NCBI GenBank assembly: GCA_050741975.1
Contig: JBOGET010000077.1
Span: 6,244 to 70,243, forward strand
Origin: JARDZU01 sp050741975
GTDB taxonomy: Bacteria > Actinomycetota > Acidimicrobiia > Spongiisociales > ZC4RG35
Length of the DNA: 64,000 nt
Reading direction: 5' to 3'
Below are positions 20,018 to 28,395 of the stretch, piece by piece. Position 1 is the first letter of the stretch; every line of letters begins with the position of its first letter. Both the position numbers and the translations under genes were made by a program. Below the pieces are notes generated by a model. The model was not told where the DNA came from and searched no databases. It worked only from the letters and a program-made list of their open reading frames with translations.

Positions 20018-20593
20018 CTAACGAGCGGTGCCGAACAGCAACGACATCGCCTCGGCTCGGGTGGCCGGCTCTGATTCCATGGTTCCCCGCACCGCCGAGG
20101 TCACCGTTTTCGCTCCCGGCTTTTTCACCCCTCGCATCGACATGCACAGATGCTCGGCCTCGACCACGACCATCACGCCGAGTGGGTCGAGACGCTCGGC
20201 CAGCGCGTCTGCCACCTGGGCGGTCAGCCGTTCTTGCATCTGAGGGCGTCGGGCGAAGCCCTCGACGAGACGGGCCAGCTTGGACAGGCCGGTGACCCGG
20301 CCTCGCGGTATGTAGGCGACGTGGGCCTGCCCGTGAAAGGGCACGAAATGATGCTCGCACATCGAATAGAAGGGGATCTCACGCACCATCACGATCTCCT
20401 GATAGTGCTCCTCCCCGAAGAAGGCGTCGATGACGTCGCCGGGGTCACGATGCAGACCGTCGAAGACCTCGGCATAGAAACTGGCCACCCGCTCCGGGGT
20501 CTCCACCAGTCCCTCACGCTCTGGGTCTTCGCCCAGCGCCTCGATGATCTCGCGTACCGCCTTTTCGATCCGTCCCTGGTCGATCTCGTTCAT
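20018..20593 (-). CDS. folE: GTP cyclohydrolase I (FolE, type IA)
   Basis: Makes 7,8-dihydroneopterin triphosphate from GTP, the first step of folate synthesis. 191 aa from ATG 20593 (MNEIDQGRIEKAVREII); a longer frame to 20665 adds residues from the divergent promoter region. Zinc ligands are visible in FYSMCEHHFVPF and EAEHLCMSMRGV. It is the first gene of the folate cluster and is divergent from the RHH/DUF4097 operon. Its promoter must lie in the ~130 bp shared region, so the operator there could also affect it. Confidence 0.97.
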   Translation of the reverse strand: MNEIDQGRIEKAVREIIEALGEDPEREGLVETPERVASFYAEVFDGLHRDPGDVIDAFFGEEHYQEIVMVREIPFYSMCEHHFVPFHGQAHVAYIPRGRVTGLSKLARLVEGFARRPQMQERLTAQVADALAERLDPLGVMVVVEAEHLCMSMRGVKKPGAKTVTSAVRGTMESEPATRAEAMSLLFGTAR

Positions 20594-20647
20594 CACCGAA
20601 TGAAAATAGGCCGGGGAGTGTCCTGTATTCCACAAAAAAGCAAGGGA

Positions 20648-20676
20648 TTGACATGACGTCAGCAAGACGGTATTGT
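20648..20676 (+). promoter_or_regulatory. Sigma-70-type promoter of the RHH/DUF4097 operon
   Basis: TTGACA (20648-20653) and TATTGT (20671-20676) have a 17-bp spacer, near consensus for the housekeeping sigma factor. Both hexamers overlap half-sites of the operator array described at 20648-20706. Confidence 0.7.
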
Positions 20677-20706
20677 GATGTCAATTTGACATCACAATGA
20701 TGTCAA
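20648..20706. promoter_or_regulatory. Operator array of four TTGACATSA half-sites
   Basis: The 9-mer TTGACATSA occurs at 20648 (forward), 20676-20684 (reverse), 20686-20694 (forward) and 20698-20706 (reverse). The two middle copies form a perfect 11-bp inverted repeat, TTGTGATGTCA / TGACATCACAA (20673-20683 / 20687-20697), over the -10 box. The likely ligand is the ribbon-helix-helix protein encoded just downstream, giving autorepression; this is inferred. Confidence 0.65.
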
Positions 20707-20725
20707 CCGATAGGAGGAGCATAAG

Positions 20726-20830
20726 ATGTTCAGGATGATGTTCATCTCCACCCCGGATGGGTTGGAGACCGAGCTCGAGTCCCGGGTTCGGCGGCTGCGG
20801 AGTCTGCCCAAGAGGAAGAGATGCAGCTGA
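20726..20830 (+). CDS. 34-residue microORF leading the RHH operon
   Basis: A complete short frame, MFRMMFISTPDGLETELESR followed by VRRLRSLPKRKRCS, begins 8 nt after a strong AGGAGG ribosome site, better than any other in the area. Its stop TGA overlaps the ATG region of the next gene (20821), so the two are translationally coupled. It could be a real micro-protein with a basic tail or a leader that sets expression of the RHH gene. It is too short to assign to a family. Confidence 0.55.
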   Translation: MFRMMFISTPDGLETELESRVRRLRSLPKRKRCS

Positions 20831-21279
20831 CCCAGACGGCGCACGTGATGGAGGCAACCGTCGAGGCCCAGCTGAGACTGGCCGATCCCGAGTTGGCCGC
20901 CCTGGGGTCGGAGCTGCTCGAAGTGCTCCGCCCTGCCATCAGGCTCACGTTGATGGAGGTGCTGGAGATGGCGGCCCACGAGGTCAACGGCCAATTGGCC
21001 GGCCAGCGAGTCGAGATCCGTCTCGTCGATGGCGAGCCCGAGCTGACCGTCCGCTCGGACGACTCGAGCATCCCTCCCCCGCCGCCGCCATCGGCGGGCG
21101 AGACCGGCGACGCCGAGGCGAGGATCACCCTTCGCTTGCCCGGCTATCTCAAGGATCTCATCGCAGAAGCTGCGGACGTGGCGGGCGATTCGGTCAACTC
21201 CTTCGTGGTCGACGCCCTTCGCTCAAAGGCCTACGAGAGAGCGCCATCTGAAAGTGTCAGGAAGACAATCGACCTGTGA
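20821..21279 (+). CDS. Ribbon-helix-helix (HicB/Arc-like) regulator
   Basis: 152 aa. The N-terminal ~75 residues (LADPELAALGSELLEVLRPA and an amphipathic helix region) are of unknown fold. A Pro-rich linker (IPPPPPPSAGE) leads to a C-terminal ARITLRLPGYLKDLIAEAAD then SVNSFVVDALRSKAYER, which reads as a beta strand plus two helices of an RHH DNA-binding domain. Its ATG is inside the microORF end and its stop overlaps the DUF4097 start (GTGA). It probably binds the inverted repeats upstream and so controls its own operon. Confidence 0.82.
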   Translation: MQLTQTAHVMEATVEAQLRLADPELAALGSELLEVLRPAIRLTLMEVLEMAAHEVNGQLAGQRVEIRLVDGEPELTVRSDDSSIPPPPPPSAGETGDAEARITLRLPGYLKDLIAEAADVAGDSVNSFVVDALRSKAYERAPSESVRKTIDL

Positions 21280-22016
21280 TCGAACGTGAGTTCCCCGTCG
21301 ACGACTCCCCGGTGGTCAAGATCGCCATCAGGTCGGGGCGGGTTGGTGTCGAGAGCGGTGAACCCGGCGTCGTGCGGTTCGTGGTTGACACCAGCGACCC
21401 CACCTTCGATATTCGTCAGCCGGCCGACGCCATCGTCGCATCGGGCGAGCGGGGTGGGCGGGCCTTTGTCACGGTCAGAGTCCCCTCGATGGCCAACGTC
21501 GAGATCGCCACAGCCAGCGGCGACATCAACGTCAGCACCCCGGTCGGCCGTCTCGATGCGTCCACCGCCAGCGGCGATATCGACTTCGACACGACCCATC
21601 GACTTCAGGCCAAGACCGCAAGTGGGGGCGTCAGGGGCAAGCTGGTCGAGGGCGAGGCCAACTGCGTCACAGCGTCCGGGGACGTCCGCATCACTCAGAC
21701 CCTCGATCGCGCCGACTTCTCGACTGCTTCCGGGGACGTGACGATCGGGGTCTGCAGCGGCAGCCTCTTCTGTGCGACGCTGTCCGGGAACATTAGGGTC
21801 GATGAGTTGACCGGGCCGTCGGTGAAGATCAAGTCGGTCTCGGGCGGGGTTCGATTGGGGATCCCGCCGCGTACCCGGCTCGACCTCGATGCCAGCAGCC
21901 TGTCCGGCCGGATCAGGCTCCCCTCCACCAACCCGAGCCCGGAGCCTCCCGAACGCGAGATCAGCGCCAAGGTCCGCCTGGTCTCAGGCGACCTCAGGAT
22001 CGACCGTCTCGATTGA
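21276..22016 (+). CDS. DUF4097-family beta-repeat protein
   Basis: 246 aa, no signal peptide or membrane helix visible. The body consists of repeated short units such as IATASGDINVSTP, DASTASGDIDFDT, NCVTASGDVRITQ and FSTASGDVTIGV, giving the beta-solenoid of DUF4097/DUF4098 adhesin-like proteins. Function of this family in actinobacteria is not established. Start GTG 21276 overlaps the stop of the RHH gene by 4 nt. The operon is inserted between folE and ftsH, which are adjacent in M. tuberculosis. Confidence 0.88.
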   Translation: MIEREFPVDDSPVVKIAIRSGRVGVESGEPGVVRFVVDTSDPTFDIRQPADAIVASGERGGRAFVTVRVPSMANVEIATASGDINVSTPVGRLDASTASGDIDFDTTHRLQAKTASGGVRGKLVEGEANCVTASGDVRITQTLDRADFSTASGDVTIGVCSGSLFCATLSGNIRVDELTGPSVKIKSVSGGVRLGIPPRTRLDLDASSLSGRIRLPSTNPSPEPPEREISAKVRLVSGDLRIDRLD

Positions 22017-22034
22017 CCCCGGCGGGGTGTTCCT

Positions 22035-22082
22035 GAACCTCAGCTTCCTCGGCCCGCATATGGGCCAAACTGTCTCAGGTTC
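22035..22082. repeat. Palindromic repeat, GAACCTCAG family copy C1
   Basis: Left arm GAACCTCAGCTTCCTCGGCC, centre GCATAT, right arm of the alternative type GGGCCAAACTGTCTCAGGTTC. It lies between the convergent DUF4097 gene and ftsH. Confidence 0.8.
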
Positions 22083-22108
22083 GCCATCGCCGGTGGGGCG
22101 CCCACCAA

Positions 22109-22153
22109 CATGAGACGGTTCGGCCCGGATATGGGCCGAGGAAGCTGAGGTTC
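22109..22153. repeat. Palindromic repeat, GAACCTCAG family copy C2
   Basis: Left arm CATGAGACGGTTCGGCCC (alternative type), centre GGATAT, right arm GGGCCGAGGAAGCTGAGG then TTC. It is roughly the mirror image of C1, with a small GGTGGG/CCCACC hairpin between the two (22091-22107). The whole 22017-22178 gap is thus filled with foldback sequence. Confidence 0.8.
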
Positions 22154-22178
22154 GCAGCAGTCTCGTTCGGACGTGAGG

Positions 22179-24179
22179 TCAGCCCGCGTCGGTGGCGGGG
22201 CGGGTCGAGCGGCGGAGCTTGCGGTTGAGGGAGAGGGACTCGGTGACCGGCTCCTCCTCCTTCTCCACCTCCTCGGCTGCGGCGATCTGCTCCTCGCGGG
22301 GTTGGGGAAGGACCGGGTTCTCCGGGTACTTGATCCGAAGGGCGCCCTCCGACGTGTGCTCCCACTTGGGGACGTCGGCGAACAACTCTGCCACCCCTTC
22401 CCGATCGACCGTCTCTTGCTGGAGTAGCGCCTCGACCATGCGCTGCATCGCATCCTGGTGCCGTTCCAGGATCAGCTTCGCCTCCTCATGGGCGGCATTG
22501 ATCATCTTGCGGACCTCATTGTCGATATTGGCCGCCACCTCGTCGGAGTAGTCCTGCTGACGGGAGTAGTCACGTCCCAGGAACACCTCGCCACTCGGCT
22601 TGCCGTACTGCATCGGGCCGAGGATGTCGCTCATCCCATACTCCATCACCATGCGTCGGGCGATAGCGGTGGCCTTCTCGATGTCGTTGGCGGCGCCGGT
22701 GGTGGGGTCGGCGAAGATGAGCTCCTCCGCCGTCCGTCCCCCGAGCAACATCGCCAGCTGGTCGACCAGCTCGGAACGACGCACCAGGTACTTGTCATGG
22801 GTGGGAAGTGCCAGGGTGTGGCCCAACGAGCGGCCCCGGGCCACGATCGTGACCTTGTGCACCGGATCGGAGTTGGGCAGGGCGTATCCGACCAGGGCGT
22901 GACCGGTCTCGTGATAGGCGATCAGACGCTTCTCCTCGTCGGTCATGATCTTGGTCTTGCGCTCCGGGCCGGAGATGACCCGGTCGATGGCCTCCTCGAG
23001 CTCCATCATCCCGATGTCCTTGCGCCGTCGCCGAGTGGCAAGAAGGGCGGCCTCGTTGATGAGGTTGGCCAGGTCGGCACCGGTGAACCCGGGCGTCCGT
23101 CGGGCCAGGACCCGGAGATCGATCTCGTCGTTGAGCGGCTTGCCCTTGGAATGGACCTCGAGGATGTCCTTGCGCCCCTCGACGTCGGGGGCGTCGACCA
23201 CGATCTGACGGTCGAATCGCCCGGGACGGAGCAACGCCGGGTCGAGGATGTCGGGGCGATTGGTGGCCGCCATGACGATCACACCGCTGTTGCCCTCGAA
23301 CCCGTCGAGCTCGACCAACAGCTGGTTCAGCGTCTGCTCTCGCTCGTCATGCCCGCCACCCAGACCGGCGCCACGATGCCGGCCGACGGCGTCGATCTCG
23401 TCGATGAAGACGATGGCAGGCGCGCTCTGCTTGGCCTGATCGAAGAGGTCGCGGACACGGGAGGCACCGACACCGACGAACATCTCGACGAAGTCCGAAC
23501 CGGAGATCGAGAGGAAGGGAACCCCGGCCTCACCGGCGACGGCCCTGGCGAGCAGCGTCTTGCCCGTCCCCGGAGGGCCGAAGAGGAGGACGCCGCGGGG
23601 GATCTTGGCACCCATCTGACGATATTTGTCCGGGTTCTGGAGGAAGTCCTTGATCTCTTCGAGCTCTTCCTTGGCCTCGATCAGCCCGGCGACGTCATCG
23701 AAGGTGACCTTGGGCTGCTCCTTGCCCACGAGCTTGGCCCGGGACTTCCCGAACTGCATCACCCGGTTCCCGCCGCCCTGCATCTGCATGAAGATGAACA
23801 CCATGAACCCGAGCAGGAACAGCCAGGGGAGGAAGCTGATGAGGACCTCCCAGAAACCGGGGGGTTGTGGGTCCGAGCTGAAGGAGACACCCGAATCCCG
23901 GATCAGGGTGACCAGATCGCCTTCGGCGCCCTCCGGGTAGCTGGAGGCCTGATCCCAGCCCTCGGCAGGGAGCGTGGAGTTTGTCAGCCGGCCCTGGAGC
24001 TCGTTGGACCGGGACAACATCTCGACGGTGTCGTACTCGCCGGACTCGACGTTGTCGATGAACTGGGAGAGCTCGATCACCTCAGGTCCCTGGACCTGGT
24101 CGAACCACCACTGGGCGAGGATGGCCAGCATGATGATCGACAGTCCGTAGACCACGAGCGTGCGCAGGGTTCGGTTCAC
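22179..24179 (-). CDS. ftsH: ATP-dependent zinc metalloprotease FtsH
   Basis: Membrane-anchored AAA+ protease, 666 aa. Two N-terminal helices (residues ~8-25 and ~115-132) flank an extracytoplasmic region. Walker A is GPPGTGKT (201-208), the second region of homology follows, and the zinc site is HETGH (423-427). The C-terminal tail after ~600 is charged (EEVEKEEEPVTESLSL). Start is GTG 24179 with GAGG 6-9 nt upstream. Downstream lies the double palindrome; upstream lie hpt and tilS on the same strand, as in M. tuberculosis. Confidence 0.98.
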   Translation of the reverse strand: MNRTLRTLVVYGLSIIMLAILAQWWFDQVQGPEVIELSQFIDNVESGEYDTVEMLSRSNELQGRLTNSTLPAEGWDQASSYPEGAEGDLVTLIRDSGVSFSSDPQPPGFWEVLISFLPWLFLLGFMVFIFMQMQGGGNRVMQFGKSRAKLVGKEQPKVTFDDVAGLIEAKEELEEIKDFLQNPDKYRQMGAKIPRGVLLFGPPGTGKTLLARAVAGEAGVPFLSISGSDFVEMFVGVGASRVRDLFDQAKQSAPAIVFIDEIDAVGRHRGAGLGGGHDEREQTLNQLLVELDGFEGNSGVIVMAATNRPDILDPALLRPGRFDRQIVVDAPDVEGRKDILEVHSKGKPLNDEIDLRVLARRTPGFTGADLANLINEAALLATRRRRKDIGMMELEEAIDRVISGPERKTKIMTDEEKRLIAYHETGHALVGYALPNSDPVHKVTIVARGRSLGHTLALPTHDKYLVRRSELVDQLAMLLGGRTAEELIFADPTTGAANDIEKATAIARRMVMEYGMSDILGPMQYGKPSGEVFLGRDYSRQQDYSDEVAANIDNEVRKMINAAHEEAKLILERHQDAMQRMVEALLQQETVDREGVAELFADVPKWEHTSEGALRIKYPENPVLPQPREEQIAAAEEVEKEEEPVTESLSLNRKLRRSTRPATDAG

Positions 24180-24281
24180 TGGGACCTCAAATCAGACTCC
24201 GGGGGAGACGTCGAGAACTCAATGCTACGGGAAACGCCTTCATATTCGAACCCCCTGTTCCGGAGGCTTCGGCAAAGAGGG

Positions 24282-24803
24282 CTAACCGTCGCCCCCCATC
24301 ACCCCGACATAGGGCAGGTTGCGATATTTCCCGGCGTAGTCCAGGCCGTATCCGACCACGAACTGGGGCCCGATGGGGAATCCCACGTATCTGACCTCGA
24401 TCGGGACCCGCTGGATCCCCTCCTTGAGCAGAAGGGCCGCCACCTCGAGCGAGGCAGGCTTGCGCACTCTGAGGCTCTTCATCAAATAGTTCAATGTCAG
24501 GCCGGAGTCGATGATGTCCTCGACGATCAGCACGTGGCGACCTTCGATCTCCTCGTCCAGGTCCTTGAGGATGCGGACGACACCGGAGGTCTGGGTCGAC
24601 GCCCCGTAGGAGGACACCGCCATGAAATCGAACTCCACGGGAAGGTCGATGTGACGGGCGAGGTCGGCCATGACCATGAAGGCTCCCCTGAGCACACCCA
24701 CCAGCAACACGTCTTTGCCCGTGTAGTCCTCGGTTATGTCCCGGCCGAGCTCGGCGAGTTTGGCCTCGATCTCCTCTGCGGTGATCAGGGGCTTGATATC
24801 CAT
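24282..24803 (-). CDS. hpt: Hypoxanthine phosphoribosyltransferase
   Basis: Purine salvage enzyme, 173 aa. The PRPP-binding motif is VLIVEDIIDSGLTLNYL (near residue 99), and the N-terminal DVLLVGVLRGAFMVMADLAR contains the loop I region. It overlaps tilS by 19 nt, a pairing conserved in many bacteria. It is co-directional with ftsH. Confidence 0.97.
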   Translation of the reverse strand: MDIKPLITAEEIEAKLAELGRDITEDYTGKDVLLVGVLRGAFMVMADLARHIDLPVEFDFMAVSSYGASTQTSGVVRILKDLDEEIEGRHVLIVEDIIDSGLTLNYLMKSLRVRKPASLEVAALLLKEGIQRVPIEVRYVGFPIGPQFVVGYGLDYAGKYRNLPYVGVMGGDG

Positions 24804-26032
24804 CCGCTTTCCTCTCTGGCGAAGACGGAAAGGTAGCCGGTGGTCCCGGGCTCATACCAGGCCACCGAGAGCCGCCGCTCCCCCGGCACCCAGGCCGGCT
24901 CGGTGTCGGCCGCCACCACCAGCCGGCCCGTCTCGTCGAGCCGGCCTTCCAGGGAGGCGTCGGGCCGGAAGATGGCGGACCACGACCCGATGGGAGCTAC
25001 ATGGCACACCCGGTCGACCCGTTCCACGGTGATCTGGAACCGGCCCACCCTGTTGACCCCTACGTCGAGGTCGACGCGGCCCGGCGCCGGCGGGGCGATG
25101 TCCGGAGAGCGAAACACGAGAAGCGGCCCTTCGTGGGCGATCACCAGACCACCGGCCAGGGTTGCCGTCGCTCGGGCCCGCCGTGCCACGGCCCAGATCT
25201 CCTCCAGCTCGCCGGAAGTCCCCCCGTGTGGAGGGCGGATCCGGGCCAGACACCCACGGAGGACCCGGTCCGCGATGGGCCGGGGAACGGCGAACAGGGC
25301 GCCAAGGGAGACGGCCAGCGCAGGTTCCTCCCCCATCACCGGCACCCTGGCCGCCTCCTCGTGGAGAAAGGCCTCGTCCGAGCCGATCAGTGCGGCCGAC
25401 CGGGCCAGGGCTTCGACCAGTCTCGGGTTGAACCGGGCCGACAGCTCGGGCAGGATCTCGAGACGGATTAGGTTGCGGCGAATCCCCAGATCCAGATTCG
25501 ACGGGTCGTCGTAGAAGGGCAGGGCGGCCAACCCGGCGAGCTCCCTGGTCTCGGAGCGTCCGATCCCGAGCATGGGGCGGGCCACCGACCCCGATCGGGG
25601 CGGGATACCGGCCAGACCGACGGGCCCGGTCCCCCGCAGCAGGTTCATCAGGACCGTCTCGGCCTGATCGTCGAGGGTGTGAGCGGTGAGCAGGACCTCC
25701 CCTGGTCCAAGAGAGCCCAGAAGCGCACCATACCGGGCATCGCGCGCCTGGCCCTCCATGGAGGCACCGGGCGGGATCACGATGCCGAGGACGTCCAGAT
25801 CGGCTCCGACCATGTCTGCCACCGCTCGAGCCGCCGCCTCCAGCCGAGGCGAAGCAGGCCGGCCGTGGTGGACGTGGACCGCCCGGAAGTCACGGCCGAG
25901 TGCTCTGAGCAGGTAGGCGAGGGCGGCCGAGTCGGCTCCCCCGGACAAGGCAACGACGTGGTCCCCCTCAGGAAGACGGAGCAGACGTGCCGATCTGCTC
26001 CTGAGCTCGCTCAGGCGACGCGTCTCAACCAT
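24785..26032 (-). CDS. tilS: tRNA(Ile)-lysidine synthetase
   Basis: Modifies C34 of the CAU-anticodon tRNA-Ile so it reads AUA. 415 aa. The ATP-pyrophosphatase P-loop is SGGADS (30-35), with the family block LLTAHTLDDQAETVLMNLLR near residue 117. The C-terminal region is less conserved. Overlaps hpt downstream and the DUF2342 gene upstream (22 nt), so a tight operon DUF2342-tilS-hpt is indicated. Confidence 0.96.
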   Translation of the reverse strand: MVETRRLSELRSRSARLLRLPEGDHVVALSGGADSAALAYLLRALGRDFRAVHVHHGRPASPRLEAAARAVADMVGADLDVLGIVIPPGASMEGQARDARYGALLGSLGPGEVLLTAHTLDDQAETVLMNLLRGTGPVGLAGIPPRSGSVARPMLGIGRSETRELAGLAALPFYDDPSNLDLGIRRNLIRLEILPELSARFNPRLVEALARSAALIGSDEAFLHEEAARVPVMGEEPALAVSLGALFAVPRPIADRVLRGCLARIRPPHGGTSGELEEIWAVARRARATATLAGGLVIAHEGPLLVFRSPDIAPPAPGRVDLDVGVNRVGRFQITVERVDRVCHVAPIGSWSAIFRPDASLEGRLDETGRLVVAADTEPAWVPGERRLSVAWYEPGTTGYLSVFAREESGWISSP

Positions 26033-27054
26033 CGCTCGGGGCTTCCCATCTCCTCGAGGGTGGGAAGACTGCCCACCCCGCGAAAGGCATGGCCGACCGT
26101 CTCCCAGCCGGCTTCCCTCTCCACGACCTCGATGAACCGCTCCCCCATGCGGTACTGGTTCATCTTCATCTCGAGCCCGGTGAGACGGAAGAAGGCGGCG
26201 GTCCGCTTGTCCTTGCGCCGGGCTTTGAGGATCTTGCTCATCCGGTCCTGGGTGCGAAGGTGTTGCCGGCCGAGACGGTCCATGACGACATGCCCGTGAC
26301 CTTCGAGCAGCGACATCAGGGCCTGCACCTTGTCGATGACCACGTGCTGCTCGGAGGAGGCGAAGAGCCCGAGCAGCCCTCTCTCGTCGATGACCGGGTC
26401 TCCAGCGAAGCGGCGGCGGGTGATCTCGTCGATGACCCGGTTCATCCGCCCCGGCTCGGGCCGGGAATGCTCGACCAGCTCGCTCACCAGGCCCATGAAG
26501 TAGTCGCGGAGCCAGGGGACGCCCTGGAATTGCGCCCGGTGGGTCAGCTCGTGCAGGGCGACCCAGAACCTGAACTCCTCGGGTCGGAACTGGTGGGCCC
26601 GCTCCAGCTGCATGATGTTGGGGCCGACGAAGGCAACGACATCGGCGTCCTCACCCGTGGGCAGGACCAGCTCGTACTGACCGAGAACACGACGTGCGAT
26701 CACCCCGAGGACGGCGATCAGCTCCGCCTGCATCATTCGGTTCGTGAAGGCGGCCACGCCCTTGGCCCCCGGCCCGGAGGTTTCGATCTTCTCCAGGAGC
26801 TGGCGCTGCACCGGCTCCATGAGATGGGTGAAGCTGGCCACGTTGCGCTCGATCCACTCCGCCCGGCCGATGACGATGGTAGTCGGCCGGCCGGGAAGTG
26901 TCAGCCCGGTGGCCTCGGGGACGAGCTGGGAGACACGGTCGGTGATTCGGGCCATGTCGGCCTCGAGGGCAGATCGGTGATAGGTCTCGGCCAAGGCGTA
27001 GGTCCCGGCGATCCTCCCGGCGAGACGACCCGATCCGGATCGGTTGGAAGTCAC
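26011..27054 (-). CDS. Zinc-dependent metalloprotease, DUF2342 (F420-associated)
   Basis: 347 aa. Contains HELTH at 168-172 followed by RAQFQGVPWLRDYFMGLV, the hallmark of DUF2342 proteins annotated as coenzyme F420 biosynthesis-associated or zinc-dependent proteases (Rv3626c in M. tuberculosis, also next to tilS). Substrate is unknown. It overlaps tilS by 22 nt and the small membrane protein gene upstream by 4 nt. Confidence 0.93.
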   Translation of the reverse strand: MTSNRSGSGRLAGRIAGTYALAETYHRSALEADMARITDRVSQLVPEATGLTLPGRPTTIVIGRAEWIERNVASFTHLMEPVQRQLLEKIETSGPGAKGVAAFTNRMMQAELIAVLGVIARRVLGQYELVLPTGEDADVVAFVGPNIMQLERAHQFRPEEFRFWVALHELTHRAQFQGVPWLRDYFMGLVSELVEHSRPEPGRMNRVIDEITRRRFAGDPVIDERGLLGLFASSEQHVVIDKVQALMSLLEGHGHVVMDRLGRQHLRTQDRMSKILKARRKDKRTAAFFRLTGLEMKMNQYRMGERFIEVVEREAGWETVGHAFRGVGSLPTLEEMGSPERWLRRVA

Positions 27055-27371
27055 TCTTTGACGATTCGATACCGCTTGCGGACGACCCGGGTGAAGTACT
27101 GGATCGTCGTCACCACGATGACCAAGACGGCGAGAAGGATCCCTGTCGGGATCATGTAGCGGTAGGTCCAGTCGGGCAAGGTCTCGCTCGGGCTCGGGGT
27201 GGTGACCGGAACCGCCGGCTCGATGCCCGACGTCGGGGCCGGCTCCGTCTCCCCGACCGTGGTCGAAGTGGGCTCCTCGGTCTCCTCTGTCGCCGATGCA
27301 GGCGTCACCATGAGCGCGAGAAAAGCGCCGAGAAGGACGAGGAGTGTCGCGATGCGGCTGAATCGCTTCAT
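27051..27371 (-). CDS. Small signal-peptide protein with C-terminal membrane helix
   Basis: 106 aa. A signal sequence (RIATLLVLLGAFLALMVTPA, cleavage after ASA) leads to a Thr/Glu/Pro-rich outer segment (~28-68) and a single helix IPTGILLAVLVIVVTTIQYF with a basic cytoplasmic tail VRKRYRIVKE. I recognise no family. The ATGA-type overlap with the DUF2342 gene indicates it leads that operon; linkage to a protease suggests, but does not show, a functional tie. Confidence 0.82.
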   Translation of the reverse strand: MKRFSRIATLLVLLGAFLALMVTPASATEETEEPTSTTVGETEPAPTSGIEPAVPVTTPSPSETLPDWTYRYMIPTGILLAVLVIVVTTIQYFTRVVRKRYRIVKE

Positions 27372-27429
27372 CTGACGCGCAGACTACCCAGGGTCACGGG
27401 TAGTAGCCAAGGTCACCGGTGACGGGCCA

Positions 27430-27672
27430 CTAAGGAGAGGCTGCCTCACGTGCGATGGCCTGGCGCAGCCGTTTCAGGAACTCGGGCGGGACCTCCTCCG
27501 AGAGACGCTCCCGGACCACGATCTTCAACCGGGCCTCGAAATCGAAGCTGCGCAGACAACCAGAGCAGTCCTCGAGATGGGTGCGAATCAACTCGGAGGT
27601 GCTGGTCTCGATCTCGCGATCGAGATACTGATACAACTTGGTCAATGCGTCATCGCACTCTCGGCCGCTCAT
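27430..27672 (-). CDS. rsrA: Zinc-binding anti-sigma factor, RsrA-like
   Basis: 80 aa. The ZAS pattern is visible: Cys6, His32, Cys36 and Cys39 (THLEDCSGC), matching the redox-sensing arrangement of RsrA in which disulfide formation releases SigR. It overlaps the sigma factor gene by 4 nt, as usual for sigR-rsrA. Expected role: hold the sigma factor inactive until thiol oxidation. Length is slightly shorter than streptomycete RsrA. Confidence 0.93.
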   Translation of the reverse strand: MSGRECDDALTKLYQYLDREIETSTSELIRTHLEDCSGCLRSFDFEARLKIVVRERLSEEVPPEFLKRLRQAIAREAASP

Positions 27673-28247
27673 GGTCGCTCCGCGCCTTCAGGCACCAGGC
27701 CTCTGCTGACTGCGAATTCCCACAACGCTTTCTGCATCGCCTTTCTTCCCCGATGAAGCCGGGACATGACGGTGCCGATCGGGATATCCAGGATCTCTGC
27801 GATCTCTTTGTAGGAAAAACCCTCGAGGTCGGCGAGGAGGACGGGGAGACGGAAGTTCTCCGGGAGGTCCTCGACCGCCTTCTTGATGTCCGACTCGACC
27901 AGCCCTTCGAGGACCCGGTCTTCCGTGGTCCGTGCCGCCTCGGCAGACTCTTCGGACCCGATGTTGCGATAGAGGTACAGGTCCTCCACCGCACCCAGAT
28001 CGACCTCGGAGGGGCGGCGGGAGTCCTTGCGGTACTTGTTGATGTAGGTGTTGGTGAGGATGCGATAGAGCCAGGCCTTGAGGTTGGTCCCCTCCTCGAA
28101 GGTGTGATAGGCCCGATAGGCCTTGAGGAACGTCTCCTGGACCAGGTCTTCGGCGTCTGAAGGGTTCCGTGTCATACGCATGGCGGCGCTGTACAGCTGT
28201 CTGGTGTACTGCATCGCATCGCGTTCGAAGTCGGCTTGGTCAGCCAT
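27669..28247 (-). CDS. sigR: ECF sigma factor, SigR/SigH-like
   Basis: 192 aa from ATG 28247 (MADQADFERDAMQYTRQLYS). Region 2 includes DAEDLVQETFLKAYRAYHTF and LKAWLYRILTNTYINKYRK; region 4 includes YKEIAEILDIPIGTVMSRLH, all close to the SigR/SigH thiol-stress group. It is paired with the rsrA-like gene. No Shine-Dalgarno site; a TACCGT box ends 7 nt before the ATG, so the message is probably leaderless. A longer frame to 28316 runs toward the tRNA and is unlikely. Confidence 0.93.
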   Translation of the reverse strand: MADQADFERDAMQYTRQLYSAAMRMTRNPSDAEDLVQETFLKAYRAYHTFEEGTNLKAWLYRILTNTYINKYRKDSRRPSEVDLGAVEDLYLYRNIGSEESAEAARTTEDRVLEGLVESDIKKAVEDLPENFRLPVLLADLEGFSYKEIAEILDIPIGTVMSRLHRGRKAMQKALWEFAVSRGLVPEGAERP

Positions 28248-28254
28248 AGGTGAG

Positions 28255-28260
28255 ACGGTA
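28255..28260 (-). promoter_or_regulatory. Predicted -10 box of leaderless sigR transcript
   Basis: TACCGT lies 7 nt upstream of the sigR ATG, the same box and spacing as before hisC (51765-51770). There is no ribosome site between. Confidence 0.45.
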
Positions 28261-28323
28261 CAGGGCGGGGGGAGGAAAGCCCTAAGTCTCAGGCGGCCCG
28301 GGGTGTCGACCGGCATACATCAG

Positions 28324-28395
28324 AGCCGGAGAGGGGAGTCGAACCCCTGGCCTTTCGATTACGAATCGAATGCTCTACCACTGAGCTACTCCGGC
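28324..28395 (-). tRNA. tRNA-Thr (anticodon CGT)
   Basis: A 72-nt cloverleaf on the minus strand: acceptor GCCGGAG/CTCCGGC, D-arm GCTC-AGTGGTA-GAGC, anticodon stem TTCGA/TCGAA with loop TTCGTAA (anticodon CGT, reads ACG), T-arm AGGGG-TTCGACT-CCCCT, discriminator T. CCA is not encoded. It lies just upstream of sigR and abuts the broken PD-(D/E)XK gene. Confidence 0.96.

Noticed and set aside
22458..24836. Very long plus-strand open frame (792 codons) opposite ftsH and hpt
   Set aside because: It is the antisense shadow of ftsH, caused by high third-position GC; its residues show no domain, and ftsH is certain.
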